Shown: positions 16,315 through 25,115 of the stretch, one piece after another
Position numbering within the stretch: the first letter of the stretch is position 1
Layout: the number at the start of each line of letters is the position of its first letter
NCBI GenBank assembly: GCA_946481625.1
Contig: CAMLOZ010000001.1
Location: forward strand, 1 to 28,920
From: an uncultured Haloferula sp.
GTDB lineage: Bacteria > Verrucomicrobiota > Verrucomicrobiae > Verrucomicrobiales > Akkermansiaceae
Reading direction: 5' to 3'
DNA length: 28,920 nucleotides
Program-made: the position numbers and the translations under genes
Notes under the pieces: generated by a model
The model's database searches: none
What the model saw: only the letters and a program-made list of their open reading frames with translations
Told to the model about the DNA's origin: nothing

Positions 16315-16334
16315 CGCAACTCAGGAGAGTTGCG
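16315..16334. repeat. Perfect hairpin between the phosphatase and dinB genes
   Basis: CGCAACTC-AGGA-GAGTTGCG is an 8-bp perfect stem with a four-base loop, 39 bases before the dinB ATG. No T-tract follows. It could be an intergenic repeat or affect translation of dinB. Confidence 0.55.
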
Positions 16335-16372
16335 CTACTTGGCGCTCGGGGGGACAATCGCGGGCGACCGCG

Positions 16373-17407
16373 ATGCGAAAGATCGTCCACATCGACATGG
16401 ATTGCTTCTACGCGGCGATCGAGGAGCGGGAGAATCCCGCCCTCGTCGGCAAGCCGGTGGGAGTGGGCGGCAGCTCGCGCCGCGGCGTTCTCACCACTGC
16501 GAACTACGAGGCGCGCAAATACGGCTGCCGCTCGGCCATGCCGGTCTTCAAGGCGCTCCAGCTGTGCCCGCAGCTCATTCTCGTGCCGGTGCGCTTCGAA
16601 CTATACCGCGCCGTGAGCGCCCAGGTCCGCGCCATCTTCGGGCGCTTCACCGACCGCATCGAGCCGCTCTCGCTCGACGAGGCCTACCTCGATCTCTCGC
16701 ATCTGAACTCACCCGCCGCCGTGGTTGCCCGCGAGATCCGGACCCAGATCCGGGAGGAGACCGGACTCACCGCCTCCGCCGGGATCGGGCCGAACAAGCT
16801 GATCGCGAAGATTGCCAGCGATTGGAAAAAACCCGACGGCCAACACGAAGTGACACCGGAGGGCGTGGAGGACTTCATGAAGGGCCTGCCGGTCCGCCGC
16901 ATCTGGGGTATCGGCGGCAAGATGGCCGCCAAGCTCGAAGGCATGCACATCCGGACCTGCGGCGACCTCCAGCGCTTCGACAAGCTGGAGATGGCCCGCC
17001 GCTTCGGCCGCTGGGGTCTTGAACTCTGGGAACTCTGCCGGGGCATCGACTCCCGCGAGGTGCAGACGAAGCGCATCCGCAAATCGATGAGCACGGAAAG
17101 CACCTTCCGTGAGAACCTCAACTCCGTGGAAGACCTGCGCCCCAAGATGCACTCGATGATCGAGGAGCTCTCCGCCGATCTGGTCCGCTACGAGGACCGG
17201 GTGATCCGCTCGCTGGTGTTGAAGATGAAGTTCGCCGACTTCACCCGCACCACCGCGGAGCGGGCGCATTCCTTCGTGGAACGGGAGATCTTCGAGGAAC
17301 TCCTCGCCGAAGCCTGGCAGCGCGGGGATGGCAAGGGTGTGCGCCTGTTGGGTGTCGGCGTGCGTTTCAAGGATCCCGAGGAGAAGCGGCAGTTGGAGTT
17401 GTTGTAA
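16373..17407 (+). CDS. dinB: DNA polymerase IV (Y-family, translesion)
   Basis: Error-prone translesion polymerase, 344 residues from ATG 16373 (the open frame runs further upstream through repeat DNA, but the Y-family start MRKIVHIDMDCFYAAIEE fixes it). Palm residues D8 (in HIDMD) and D102/E103 (SLDEAYLD). The helix-hairpin-helix thumb follows, with GIGGKMAAKL. The C-terminus ends QLELL, a plausible sliding-clamp binding peptide. SOS control would be expected, but I found no LexA-type box in 16230-16372. Upstream gene ends at 16229 on the same strand; cotranscription is possible. Confidence 0.95.
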   Translation: MRKIVHIDMDCFYAAIEERENPALVGKPVGVGGSSRRGVLTTANYEARKYGCRSAMPVFKALQLCPQLILVPVRFELYRAVSAQVRAIFGRFTDRIEPLSLDEAYLDLSHLNSPAAVVAREIRTQIREETGLTASAGIGPNKLIAKIASDWKKPDGQHEVTPEGVEDFMKGLPVRRIWGIGGKMAAKLEGMHIRTCGDLQRFDKLEMARRFGRWGLELWELCRGIDSREVQTKRIRKSMSTESTFRENLNSVEDLRPKMHSMIEELSADLVRYEDRVIRSLVLKMKFADFTRTTAERAHSFVEREIFEELLAEAWQRGDGKGVRLLGVGVRFKDPEEKRQLELL

Positions 17408-17701
17408 GATTCCGCGAGGCTTTGCCCGGGATTCTTGTCCCGAAGATAAGATAACTCACAAGATTTCTCGACCAAGTCCGTTACGAAGGATTGAAAAGCG
17501 CTGACCGCTTCTCATTTGCCCCAGGGTTGAACTTCATTCTGGAAAACGTCCCACTGACGAGCCGTCTTGGTATAGGATTTCCGACTACGTTGAGTTTCAT
17601 CATGTAATGGCGGCTACTTTCGGGACAGGCCCTGAAGGAGAACTCCAGTGGGGGAATTCTGGATCTACTTTTGGAATTGGTGCATTTAGCGTTGACTGAC
17701 T
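17408..17701. other. 294-base gap after dinB, no gene recognised
   Basis: Composition turns visibly more AT-rich here. A small stem CGGGA-TTCTTG-TCCCG (near 17428-17443) has no T-tract. I see no open frame worth calling and no convincing promoter for the gene at 17702, although expression signals for it must lie here. Confidence 0.5.
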
Positions 17702-18529
17702 ATGCAGTTATTCTCGCCAATTTTCTTGTTGTGGGGATTTGCCGCCGCGCTCGCGTGGAGCGGAGAACTCTCCGAAATGGACGATGAACTACTAGCTGAT
17801 GCATTCGACGGAGCAAGGGTTCCGGGCTTTTCAGACGATGCGCTAAGAAAAGAACTCTCAAGAGATGATGCTAGATCATTCATTGAGAAGGTCGCAGGCA
17901 ATGAGCGCTTGAGGAAAAATCTCATTGCTTTGCCTCAATACGTGGAAGACCAATATCTAAGAGATTATCTTATTAAGAGGATTCTGAGCGAGCGAAACAT
18001 TTGGCTTGGCGATCAAGCTGTTGATCCGGCGAGCAAATTGCCCGCCATGCAGGCCTATGTGTTTTCTGCTACAGTACTAGAGAAGGAATTTTTCGTTAAG
18101 AAGGGTGACCCTGAATTCGAAAAACTAAGTTTGATTGCTCTAAATGAGAGAACGCGTGAAAGGCTGGCCGGAATTTTTGAACGAGTAACTAAACTCGATG
18201 AGACGCAACGTGTCAAAGGGAGTCCGGAGATGAACGCTCTCACAATGGAGCTTCGTAATCTTTTGGAAGCCGTCGACGAAAATGGGGTTTTGCGGAAAAC
18301 CCCACTTCATTCCGACCAGAGAAGACCTAGGGAGGACGATCTTCCAGAAAAGGGTAGTGAAGTACTTCAGGGGGAGACTCATAGTGGTAGCTTGGCTCCT
18401 GCTAGTTCAAGCAAGCAATCTTTGCGGAAGGTTGGACGACGCTTTGTCGTTCCTGTCTCCCTGGGGGCGACCCTCTTGCTGGCAGTTGCCGCTTACATGG
18501 CTTTCGGGAGAAAACGAGCAAGCCATTAG
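17702..18529 (+). CDS. Secreted/anchored protein of unknown family, intact paralog
   Basis: 275 residues, no family recognised. N-terminal hydrophobic signal (LFSPIFLLWGFAAALAWSG, about 3-20), then an extracytoplasmic helical region beginning SEMDDELLADAFDGARVPGFSDDALRKEL and ending near 195. A low-complexity linker follows, then one C-terminal transmembrane helix (VVPVSLGATLLLAVAAYMAFG) with a basic end (RKRASH). So a single-pass protein with its bulk outside and a short inner tail, or sorted by that tail. The following broken gene aligns over most of its length, marking a tandem duplication. The coding is AT-richer than the neighbours, suggesting acquisition from elsewhere. Confidence 0.7.
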   Translation: MQLFSPIFLLWGFAAALAWSGELSEMDDELLADAFDGARVPGFSDDALRKELSRDDARSFIEKVAGNERLRKNLIALPQYVEDQYLRDYLIKRILSERNIWLGDQAVDPASKLPAMQAYVFSATVLEKEFFVKKGDPEFEKLSLIALNERTRERLAGIFERVTKLDETQRVKGSPEMNALTMELRNLLEAVDENGVLRKTPLHSDQRRPREDDLPEKGSEVLQGETHSGSLAPASSSKQSLRKVGRRFVVPVSLGATLLLAVAAYMAFGRKRASH

Positions 18530-18548
18530 TCTGGTCTTCCGCAACGAC

Positions 18549-19247
18549 ATGAGAACTTTCCGAATTCTATATGTTGTTCCTTTGTTTCTGGCTAGCGTGG
18601 TCAGCGTTGCAGCGACTGGTGGACAACTTGCCGAGATGGAGAACGAAACCCTGTTACGGGCCTTCGACGGTTGGACAGTGCCCGGCTATAGCGAGAGAGC
18701 AAGCTGAAGAGTGAGCTGGAGAGCCGTGAAGCGTCCGCTCTGATTCAGAAATGCATGGATGACGAGCGGCTGAGAAAGACTTTGCCAGCTTTCCCCCAAT
18801 ACATTGTGCGCGATCAGCTGAGGGATGATCTTATTAGCTATATTCTCGAGGAGCCGGGGGTTTGGTATTCCGATGAATCCGGAGAAAATCCCGTTGATAA
18901 GGTTGCGGTGATGCAGGTGGGAGGCTTCGTTGATAATGCACTGCGGGAGGAATTTTTTCTTTCACCGGATGACCCCGACATATCGAGGTTGAGTAAGGCG
19001 ATCTTCCGCAAATCGACGCGATATCTGGTGGCAGACTTGTTCGAGCGCGTGACCAAAATTGAAAAGTCTCAGCGGGGTCAAGGCGGGTATGATGGAACGC
19101 TTCTTTGGAGATGCGGTTGCCTCGGAAGCGGGCCGTTCCTTGGGTCGCCTTCCAGATTACACCTTCCATTGGTGGGCGTCGATTTTTGTGGGAGTGATCG
19201 TGGTGGTCGGCTTGGTGCGACGTGGTTGCCACCGGCGTATGGCATGA
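18549..19247 (+). pseudogene. Frameshifted tandem paralog of the preceding gene
   Basis: Begins at ATG 18549 with a signal peptide (MRTFRILYVVPLFLASVVS) and LAEMENETLLRAFDGWTVPGYSE, matching LSEMDDELLADAFDGARVPGFSD of the paralog. The frame then stops at 18707. Removing two bases from the GAGAGAG run at 18693-18699 restores KLKSELESREASALIQKCMDDERLRK (two frames away). A second shift, one extra G in the run 19074-19077, joins VTKIEKSQR to VKAGMMERFF, matching VTKLDETQRVKGSPEM. The restored C-terminus has the same tail plan: WWASIFVGVIVVVGLV then RRGCHRR, ending at 19247. Both shifts lie in slippage-prone runs, so phase variation, decay or sequencing error are all possible. Confidence 0.72.
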
Positions 19248-19291
19248 TGCTCTGCTTCTCTTTCCCCCGGCCCCCTCAACCCCCCAAGCAA

Positions 19292-19315
19292 ACACCCCGG
19301 GTTTCCCCGGGGTGT
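19292..19315. terminator. Strong hairpin between the pseudogene and the FG-GAP gene
   Basis: ACACCCCGGG-TTTC-CCCGGGGTGT is a perfect 10-bp stem with a four-base loop, 34 bases beyond the FG-GAP stop (minus strand). On the minus strand it is followed by TTTGCTTGG, a weak U-tract; on the plus strand there is none. It probably serves the FG-GAP gene and may also end transcription from the left. Confidence 0.7.
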
Positions 19316-19348
19316 CGCGTGTAAGGGATGACGTCGCGTTTCGATGTC

Positions 19349-20929
19349 TCAGCGCCGGCAAAGGTTCTGCACGATGCCCACGGCACCCGCGGCGACGAGG
19401 CGTGCGGCTTCCTTGTTCGTGATCACCTTGCTCTTCGCGAGCTGGTGCGCCAGCGAGACCACCGCGCTCAGGTAGCGCCCGGGCTTCTTGAGGTCCAGGG
19501 CAGGCAGTGCGGCGAAACGGTCGGCGAGGGTCGTTCCCGTGGCATCGACCTGGTTCGGCACGGTGCTGTCCACGCCGAGGATCGAGACGGTGGGATCCAT
19601 GATCGAGTTCACCACCGCATCCACGTCGTCGAGCAGGCCGTCCCCGTCGGTATCGGGGATCGGGATCTCCTGTTCGATGTACCAGAAGTTGCCCGCGCCT
19701 TTTCCACCGGTGGTGGCATCCGTCAGCATGTTCTCGCCGGCGGCGAAGCCGAAGCCCGGCAAGGGCTTCATGCCGGAGCCAAGGCCGGTGAGGGATGTCG
19801 CGGCGAGATGTTCGAAGAGCACGCTGGAGTCCGCGCCCGAGATGACCCGGATTCCCCCGGCCCGGCCTGAAGCAAGCGGAGCCAGCCCTGGCGAACCGAT
19901 CAGGTAGTCGGCGATTTCATCGCCATCGAAATCGAGGCTGCCGCCGACGTTCACCGGCTGCGAAGCCGGAAGCCCCGCGACCGAGAGATCCCGGATGGTG
20001 GTCAGGTCGGCGCCGGAGACGAGGTAGGCCCCGCCACCGGAGAAGCTCCCCACCATCAGGTCCGCGATCCCGTCGCCATTCGCGTCCGCCGCCGGGGCGA
20101 GCGTGTAGCCGAGACGGATCACGCTGCCCGCTCCCAGCAGGGTCGAGGCCACCGCGTCGTCCGAACTGCGGTAGGTGGTCACGCGCCCGACCGGGATGCC
20201 GCCGCTGCGGAAGCCGTAGGCACCCACCGCGAGGTCGGCCCGGCCGTCGCCATCGATGTCGCCGATTGCCGCGAGCGCCGTCGCGAAGGAGCTGAAGCCG
20301 ATATCGGACGCGATGGTGCGGAGCACCGAGCCATCCGCACCGGACAGCACATAGACCGCGCCGCGGTTGCTGGACGCCATCGAGGCGCCGACGAAGAGGT
20401 CCTCCGCGCCATCGCCATTCTGGTCGCCCGCGTTGGCCAGCATGCCGCCGAATTGCGATCCCGCCACACCGGTTGTGACGGTGACAAGGGAGCCGTCCGT
20501 GCCGGAGTAAACCCGCACCGTGCCGGTGCCGAAGCCGGTGGTTCCCGTATAGCCGGGGGCACCGACCGCCAGATCCGTCACGCCGTCGCCGTTGGCATCT
20601 AGCGCGGCCATGGAGATCCCGAAGAACTGCGAGGCAGCCGCAGAGGCGGGGGCGTAGGTGCGGAGGTGAGAGCCATCGGCACCGCTGACGACGAAGACGA
20701 CGCCCGATCCGAAGAGGCCACTGGACCGGTAGCCTGGATCGGAGATGGCGAGATCGGCCGTGCCGTCGCCATCGATGTCACCGACGGCGGCGAAGTTCGT
20801 GCCGAGCTGCTGGTTATCGACCTCCGGGAGGAGGGTGAATGCCAATTCCGCCGCGTGCAGCGGAAGGCAGGAACCGGCGGCCAGAAGGAGGGCCTTCAGC
20901 CGCCGGGGACAAGTCAGGGGTGTTTTCAT
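19349..20929 (-). CDS. Secreted FG-GAP/VCBS beta-propeller protein
   Basis: 526 residues from ATG 20929 (the frame extends 18 residues further but the signal begins here). Residues 1-26 form a Sec signal (TCPRRLKALLLAAGSCLPLHAA, with cleavage after HA). Then about five to six FG-GAP blades of roughly 60 residues, each with a calcium loop of the type D-x-D-G-D-G-x-x-D-L followed by GAPG/GAYG, as in integrin alpha propellers. Near the C-terminus is a separate calcium motif DTDGDGLLDDVD (thrombospondin type-3-like). The C-terminal 70 residues are helical (LADRFAALPALDLKKPGRYLS) and may be a sorting or anchoring part; no PEP-CTERM or LPxTG is seen. Possibly adhesive or a structural surface protein (inference). 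Confidence 0.85.
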   Translation of the reverse strand: MKTPLTCPRRLKALLLAAGSCLPLHAAELAFTLLPEVDNQQLGTNFAAVGDIDGDGTADLAISDPGYRSSGLFGSGVVFVVSGADGSHLRTYAPASAAASQFFGISMAALDANGDGVTDLAVGAPGYTGTTGFGTGTVRVYSGTDGSLVTVTTGVAGSQFGGMLANAGDQNGDGAEDLFVGASMASSNRGAVYVLSGADGSVLRTIASDIGFSSFATALAAIGDIDGDGRADLAVGAYGFRSGGIPVGRVTTYRSSDDAVASTLLGAGSVIRLGYTLAPAADANGDGIADLMVGSFSGGGAYLVSGADLTTIRDLSVAGLPASQPVNVGGSLDFDGDEIADYLIGSPGLAPLASGRAGGIRVISGADSSVLFEHLAATSLTGLGSGMKPLPGFGFAAGENMLTDATTGGKGAGNFWYIEQEIPIPDTDGDGLLDDVDAVVNSIMDPTVSILGVDSTVPNQVDATGTTLADRFAALPALDLKKPGRYLSAVVSLAHQLAKSKVITNKEAARLVAAGAVGIVQNLCRR

Positions 20930-21011
20930 GTAGGGTGTGGGTGTGCATGGCGACCCTACAGTTTGACCCAAAAAACCTAACAAATGTCAATATTCCGTCT
21001 AACGATTCGCA

Positions 21012-21031
21012 TTTATTAAATATTTAGTAAA
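21012..21031. promoter_or_regulatory. AT-rich near-palindrome upstream of the FG-GAP gene
   Basis: TTTATTAAATATTTAGTAAA is a 20-bp imperfect palindrome (18 of 20 positions symmetric) in an AT-rich leader of a GC-rich genome, about 85 bases upstream of the FG-GAP ATG. A TTGACA (minus strand, 20990-20985) lies between, with no good -10 at 17 bases. Could be an operator, a UP element or both. Confidence 0.35.
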
Positions 21032-21104
21032 ATCAACATTAGGCCCTCATCCGTGAAGGACGGGCCGCCCGGAAAAGGCACGGGATTTTCATCGCCTCCA
21101 AGGC

Positions 21105-21617
21105 TCAATCGCGTGCGAGGAACTTCCGCGACTGCTCGACGTATTTCTCCGCCCACACCTTCACCTTCGACTGCTCGTCGGGCGATAGCGTCCGCACGAC
21201 CTTCGCCGGCGAGCCGATCACCAGCGAGCCGGGCGGGATGATCGTGCCGCCGGTCACCAGCGCGCCCGCGCCGATGATCGAGCGTTCACCGATCACCGTG
21301 CCGTCGAGCACGATCGCGCCCATGCCGACCAGCACCTCGTCCTTGACGGTGCAGGCGTGGAGGATGGCCGAGTGTCCCACCGTGACCAGTTCGCCGAGGA
21401 TCGTCGGGAGATCGTCGGAAACGTGGATCACCGCGTTGTCCTGCACGTTCGAACGCGGGCCGATCACGATTTCATTGATGTCGCCCCGCACCGTGGCGTT
21501 GTACCAGATGCTGCTTTGCTCGCCCAAGGTCACGCGGCCGATCACATCCCCGCTCGCGGCGACGAAAGCGGAGGGGGCGATGTCCGGGGCGTGTCCTTCA
21601 TAGCGCTCGATGGCCAT
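21105..21617 (-). CDS. Gamma-carbonic-anhydrase-like hexapeptide-repeat protein
   Basis: 170 residues forming a left-handed beta-helix (repeats such as VIGRVTLGEQSSIWYNATVRGD). Zinc ligands by position: H65 in NAVIHVSDD, and H82 and H87 in TVGHSAILHACTV, the set of YrdA/PaaY/CamH-type proteins. These are gamma-class carbonic anhydrase homologs, many of unproven activity. C-terminal helix ends KFLARD. ATG 21617. It sits between the FG-GAP gene and a divergent membrane protein gene and shows no operon partner. Carbonic anhydrase activity is inferred only from the ligands. Confidence 0.87.
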   Translation of the reverse strand: MAIERYEGHAPDIAPSAFVAASGDVIGRVTLGEQSSIWYNATVRGDINEIVIGPRSNVQDNAVIHVSDDLPTILGELVTVGHSAILHACTVKDEVLVGMGAIVLDGTVIGERSIIGAGALVTGGTIIPPGSLVIGSPAKVVRTLSPDEQSKVKVWAEKYVEQSRKFLARD

Positions 21618-21831
21618 GCCCGGAGCTTGGGTCGAGTCCGTCCGGCTGTCAGGTGCGAATGTGGTTTCCGGGCCTGCCGGGGCGGCTTTTCAAGGCCGGA
21701 CGGGGGCGACGATTCACTGGACAGGCTCACGAATCGCGCGGAGAAGTGCTCCGTCGGCAATCACTCGCCCTTCTCAAGGTCCTCCTTGACGAAGGGGCAG
21801 GGGGCGTTTGGTTTCCGCCCTCCCGCACATC

Positions 21832-22650
21832 ATGCAATCCTGCCTCATTGTCATCGGCCTCTTCATCCTCGCGCTCGGGCTCCGCTCGGCGCGGAAGGCG
21901 CTGGTGCGCAAGGCGGGGGCGGTGGTATTCCTGGGCGCGAGCTTCATGGCGCTCTTCTACCTGACGGACTGCGTCTGGTGGGGGATTGCCGGCGTGGCGG
22001 TCTGGTTCTTCCTTCCGTGGATCGAGCTGCTCACCCGCATCCGGCGGATGCGCCTGCCGATGGAGAACCGCCTCCGGCAGCGCGAGGTCCCCGACCCGGC
22101 CTTTTTTCCGAATGCCGTGGAGGCCGCCGCCGCGATGGAGGAGGCCGGCTTCGAGCACGTGGACGACTGCGGCTGGGAGTGGGGTGGCATGAAGCAGTTC
22201 TTCCGTCTCTTCTGGCATCCGGAAGAGCGGGCGGTCAGCGCGGTCTGCCTGTGCGAACAGGGCGATGTCGCCTTCGCCTTCATCTCGATCACCTCCCGCG
22301 ACCAGGCGGGCCGGATCCTGCGCACCACGAATTTCCCCTTCTCGCCCACGCTCAAGTGTCCGGGCAACATGCGCTGGAACCACGTCCCCTGCGAGCGCAA
22401 CTGCTTCCATCAGATCCTCCAGGACCATCACGAGTTCCTGCGCCGGATGAACGTCGGGGCCGATAACCTGCGGATGCCCGACCCCGACGAGATCGAGGAT
22501 TCGATCGAGATCGAGATGAAAACCCAGATCCGCCACAACCTGAAAGCGGGCATCATCCGCGAGACCGGGGACGGCCATTTCGAGTACTCATTCCGCGGCT
22601 TGCTCTTCCTCTGGGGCCAGTTCGTGAAGGACATGGTCCGCCTTTGCTGA
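21832..22650 (+). CDS. Integral membrane protein of unknown function upstream of the histidine kinase
   Basis: 272 residues from ATG 21832 (a TTG at 21808 would add eight). Two or three membrane segments occupy residues 1-70 (CLIVIGLFILALGL, VVFLGASFMALFYLT and WWGIAGVAVWFFLPWIELLT). The rest is soluble, about 200 residues without a recognised motif, with DAAFFPNAVEAAAAMEEAGF and an acidic stretch PDPDEIEDSIEIEMKTQIRHN near the end. It ends 42 bases before the sensor kinase gene on the same strand, so it may be cotranscribed with it and belong to the same signalling unit (inference). I do not recognise the family. Confidence 0.75.
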   Translation: MQSCLIVIGLFILALGLRSARKALVRKAGAVVFLGASFMALFYLTDCVWWGIAGVAVWFFLPWIELLTRIRRMRLPMENRLRQREVPDPAFFPNAVEAAAAMEEAGFEHVDDCGWEWGGMKQFFRLFWHPEERAVSAVCLCEQGDVAFAFISITSRDQAGRILRTTNFPFSPTLKCPGNMRWNHVPCERNCFHQILQDHHEFLRRMNVGADNLRMPDPDEIEDSIEIEMKTQIRHNLKAGIIRETGDGHFEYSFRGLLFLWGQFVKDMVRLC

Positions 22651-22692
22651 AGCGCGGCATTTACAGCGACCCGGAGTCGTGGTCTGATAGAG

Positions 22693-24933
22693 ATGGTGAA
22701 AATCCATCCGCCACTTGGTGATGCCCGGTCCGGCCTCGCGGGAACCTTGGCGGCTGTCGTGATCTTCGCCGGGACCTTGTGGCTGATGACCGGGCCGGCG
22801 GATGCGACCGGCAGGATCGCCGCGGGCGCGGCCGTGCTTCTTGCCGCGGGCTATCTGATAGGATCGCGGGGCCGTGCGGCACCGGCTCCGGCGCTGACCC
22901 TGGCGCCAGGCGAGGATGGGTCCGCCGCGGCCCGTCTCGTCGAGATCAACCGCGACCTGGAAGCAAAGCTCAAGGAGGGCCGCGAGTCCCACCGCAAGCT
23001 GGAGCACTACTTCGAGATGCTCATGGCGAATGTCCCGGCCAATATCTACTTCAAGGACACCGAGTCGCGCTTCCTGCGCGTGAACCAGAGCATGGCCGCC
23101 TGGGTGGGCCGCGGTCACCCGGAGGACCTGGTGGGCAAGACCGACCACGACCTCTTCGGGCCCGAGCATGCGGACGAAGCGCGGGCGGTCGAGATCGAGA
23201 TCGTGAAAACCGGAGCCTCGATCACCGGCCTGGTGGAGCGGGAGATTTTTCCCGATGGCAAGACCGGCTGGGTGCTGACGAACAAGATGCCCTTCCGCGA
23301 CCACGAGGGCCACATCATCGGCACCTTCGGGATGTCGAGCGACGTGAGCGAACTCGTCGAGACCCAGCATATCCTCGAACGCGAGCGGAACATGCTGCGC
23401 TCGCTGATCGACGGCTTCCCCGACAAGATCTTCGCCCGCGATCTCCAGCGCCGCTACCTGGTGGTGAACAAGGCGATGGCCGAGTGGGTCGGCGCGAAAT
23501 CGCCCGAAGACATGCTCGGCAAGACGCCCGCCGACTACTTCCCGGAAGTCGTGGTCCGCACCGGCAAGGAAGAGGATCTTCGGATGATCGAAACCGGAGA
23601 TCCCGTGCTCAACCGCGAGTGGCACCTGGAACTCCGCAAGGGCGACCTCCACTACTTCGTGACGACGAAGGTCCTGCTGCGCGACGCCGACGGCAAGCCG
23701 TGGGGCATCATCGGCATGGATCGCGACGTGACCGAGCAGCGCCGTGCCCAGGAGAAGGCGATCCAGGCCGAGCAGCGGATGCAGGAGATGATCGATAACA
23801 GCCCTGCGGTGATCTCGATGAAGGACCTCAAGGGCCGCTATCTGATGGTGAACCGGGGCTTCGAGGATCTCTTCGGGCTCGAACGCAAGGACGTGCTCGG
23901 CTTCACCGATCACCAGCTCATGGCGGACAAGGCGGCGGCGGACAAGTTCCGCAAGCACGACCTGCTCGTCGCCGAACGCGGCGAGGCCCTCCAGATGGAC
24001 GAGGAGCTGTACGTGGACAACGAGCCGCGGACCTATGTCTCGGTGAAATTCCCGCTGCGCGACCTGCGCGGCGAACTGAAGGCGATCGGCACCATCTCGA
24101 CCGATATCACCGACCGCAAGGCGGCGGAGCAATCGATGCACCGGCTCAACGACGACCTCATCCGCGCCAACGAGGACCTCCGCCGGGCACAGGAGCAATT
24201 GATCCAGGCGGAGAAGATGGAGTCGGTCGGCCGTCTTGCCGCCGGTGTCGCCCACGAGGTGAAGAACCCGCTGGCCATGATCGGCATGGGCATCGAGCTC
24301 TTGGCGCGCCGTGTCCCCGAGGATGACATCCAGGGTTTGGAGACCATCGAGCGGATGAAGCGCGGAATCGACCGGGCGAAGAAGATCGTCAGGGGCCTGG
24401 TGGACTATTCCTCCGCCCGCCAGCTTTCCGTCGAGCCCAAGGATATTGTCGAGGTGATCGGGGATGCCCTCGCCCTGGTCGAGTATCCGCTGCGGCAGGC
24501 CCGCGTGAAGCTGGTGAAGGAACTGGAGCCGGACCTCCCTCATGTCAGCGTGGATTCCACCAAGATGGAGCAAGTCCTGGTGAATCTCATGATCAATGCC
24601 ATGCACGCCATGCCGGACGGCGGCACCCTCGTGGTCCGCGCCTACAGCAACATCCTCAGCGGGGTAAAGCGGGACGAAGGTGCCCGGACCACCGGCCACC
24701 TCCGGGAGGGCGACCGCATCGTCCGCATCGAGATCGACGACACCGGCACGGGCATCGACGAGGCGAACATGTCGAAGCTCTTCGATCCCTTTTTCACCAC
24801 CAAGCCCACCGGTACCGGTACCGGCCTCGGCCTCGCCGTCTGCCGCAAGATTGTCGATCTCCACAACGGCGTCCTCGAACTCGAGAACCGCCCGGAAGGA
24901 GGCGTGCGCGCCTCGATCACCCTGAAGGCCTAA
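22693..24933 (+). CDS. Three-PAS membrane sensor histidine kinase
   Basis: 746 residues. Two transmembrane segments near 14-58 with almost no extracellular part, then a short coiled region, three PAS domains (about 102-220, 230-350 and 365-475), each with the F-x-D/N-x-x-x-R-F-x-x-V-N plan (e.g. YFKDTESRFLRVN, FARDLQRRYLVVN, SMKDLKGRYLMVN), and a HisKA helix pair. Phosphoacceptor H521 in GVAHEVKNPLAMI; then ATPase N box NLMINAMHAM, G1 DDTGTGID, F box DPFFTTKP and G2 GTGTGLGLAVC. Its orthodox layout suggests a cytoplasmic redox, ligand or light signal. It lies directly upstream of the response regulator gene, with which it probably works. Confidence 0.95.
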   Translation: MVKIHPPLGDARSGLAGTLAAVVIFAGTLWLMTGPADATGRIAAGAAVLLAAGYLIGSRGRAAPAPALTLAPGEDGSAAARLVEINRDLEAKLKEGRESHRKLEHYFEMLMANVPANIYFKDTESRFLRVNQSMAAWVGRGHPEDLVGKTDHDLFGPEHADEARAVEIEIVKTGASITGLVEREIFPDGKTGWVLTNKMPFRDHEGHIIGTFGMSSDVSELVETQHILERERNMLRSLIDGFPDKIFARDLQRRYLVVNKAMAEWVGAKSPEDMLGKTPADYFPEVVVRTGKEEDLRMIETGDPVLNREWHLELRKGDLHYFVTTKVLLRDADGKPWGIIGMDRDVTEQRRAQEKAIQAEQRMQEMIDNSPAVISMKDLKGRYLMVNRGFEDLFGLERKDVLGFTDHQLMADKAAADKFRKHDLLVAERGEALQMDEELYVDNEPRTYVSVKFPLRDLRGELKAIGTISTDITDRKAAEQSMHRLNDDLIRANEDLRRAQEQLIQAEKMESVGRLAAGVAHEVKNPLAMIGMGIELLARRVPEDDIQGLETIERMKRGIDRAKKIVRGLVDYSSARQLSVEPKDIVEVIGDALALVEYPLRQARVKLVKELEPDLPHVSVDSTKMEQVLVNLMINAMHAMPDGGTLVVRAYSNILSGVKRDEGARTTGHLREGDRIVRIEIDDTGTGIDEANMSKLFDPFFTTKPTGTGTGLGLAVCRKIVDLHNGVLELENRPEGGVRASITLKA

Positions 24934-24936
24934 ACC

Positions 24937-24964
24937 TCAAGGAGCGCCGGCGTCCCGCCGGTGA
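24937..24964 (-). repeat. 28-bp intergenic palindromic repeat, family A, copy 2
   Basis: Identical to 1903-1930 on the opposite strand (hairpin CCGGCG-TCC-CGCCGG at 24947-24961). It begins four bases after the kinase stop codon, filling part of the gap to the response regulator. Confidence 0.85.
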
Positions 24965-25115
24965 CCTTCGCAGGGCCCCCGGGCACCCCTCAACCTCCGG
25001 AATACCTGGCGCTCTTGCTGTCTTGGCGGTTCCCCACCTCTTCCTCCCCCGGAAAACCGTGTCACGCCTCCGTCCTTTCTTGCGCATTGCAGCGTATTGG
25101 AATAGTAATGGCATT

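Noticed and set aside
16230..16372. LexA-type SOS box for dinB
   Set aside because: I looked for a TGTTC-N4-GAACA-like motif (reported for Verrucomicrobia, as I recall) and for CGAAC-N4-GTTC; none is visible. The stem at 16315-16334 is not such a site.
22588..24864. 758-codon minus-strand open frame
   Set aside because: Antisense shadow of the histidine kinase gene, rich in His/Asp/Gly by codon mirror effects.
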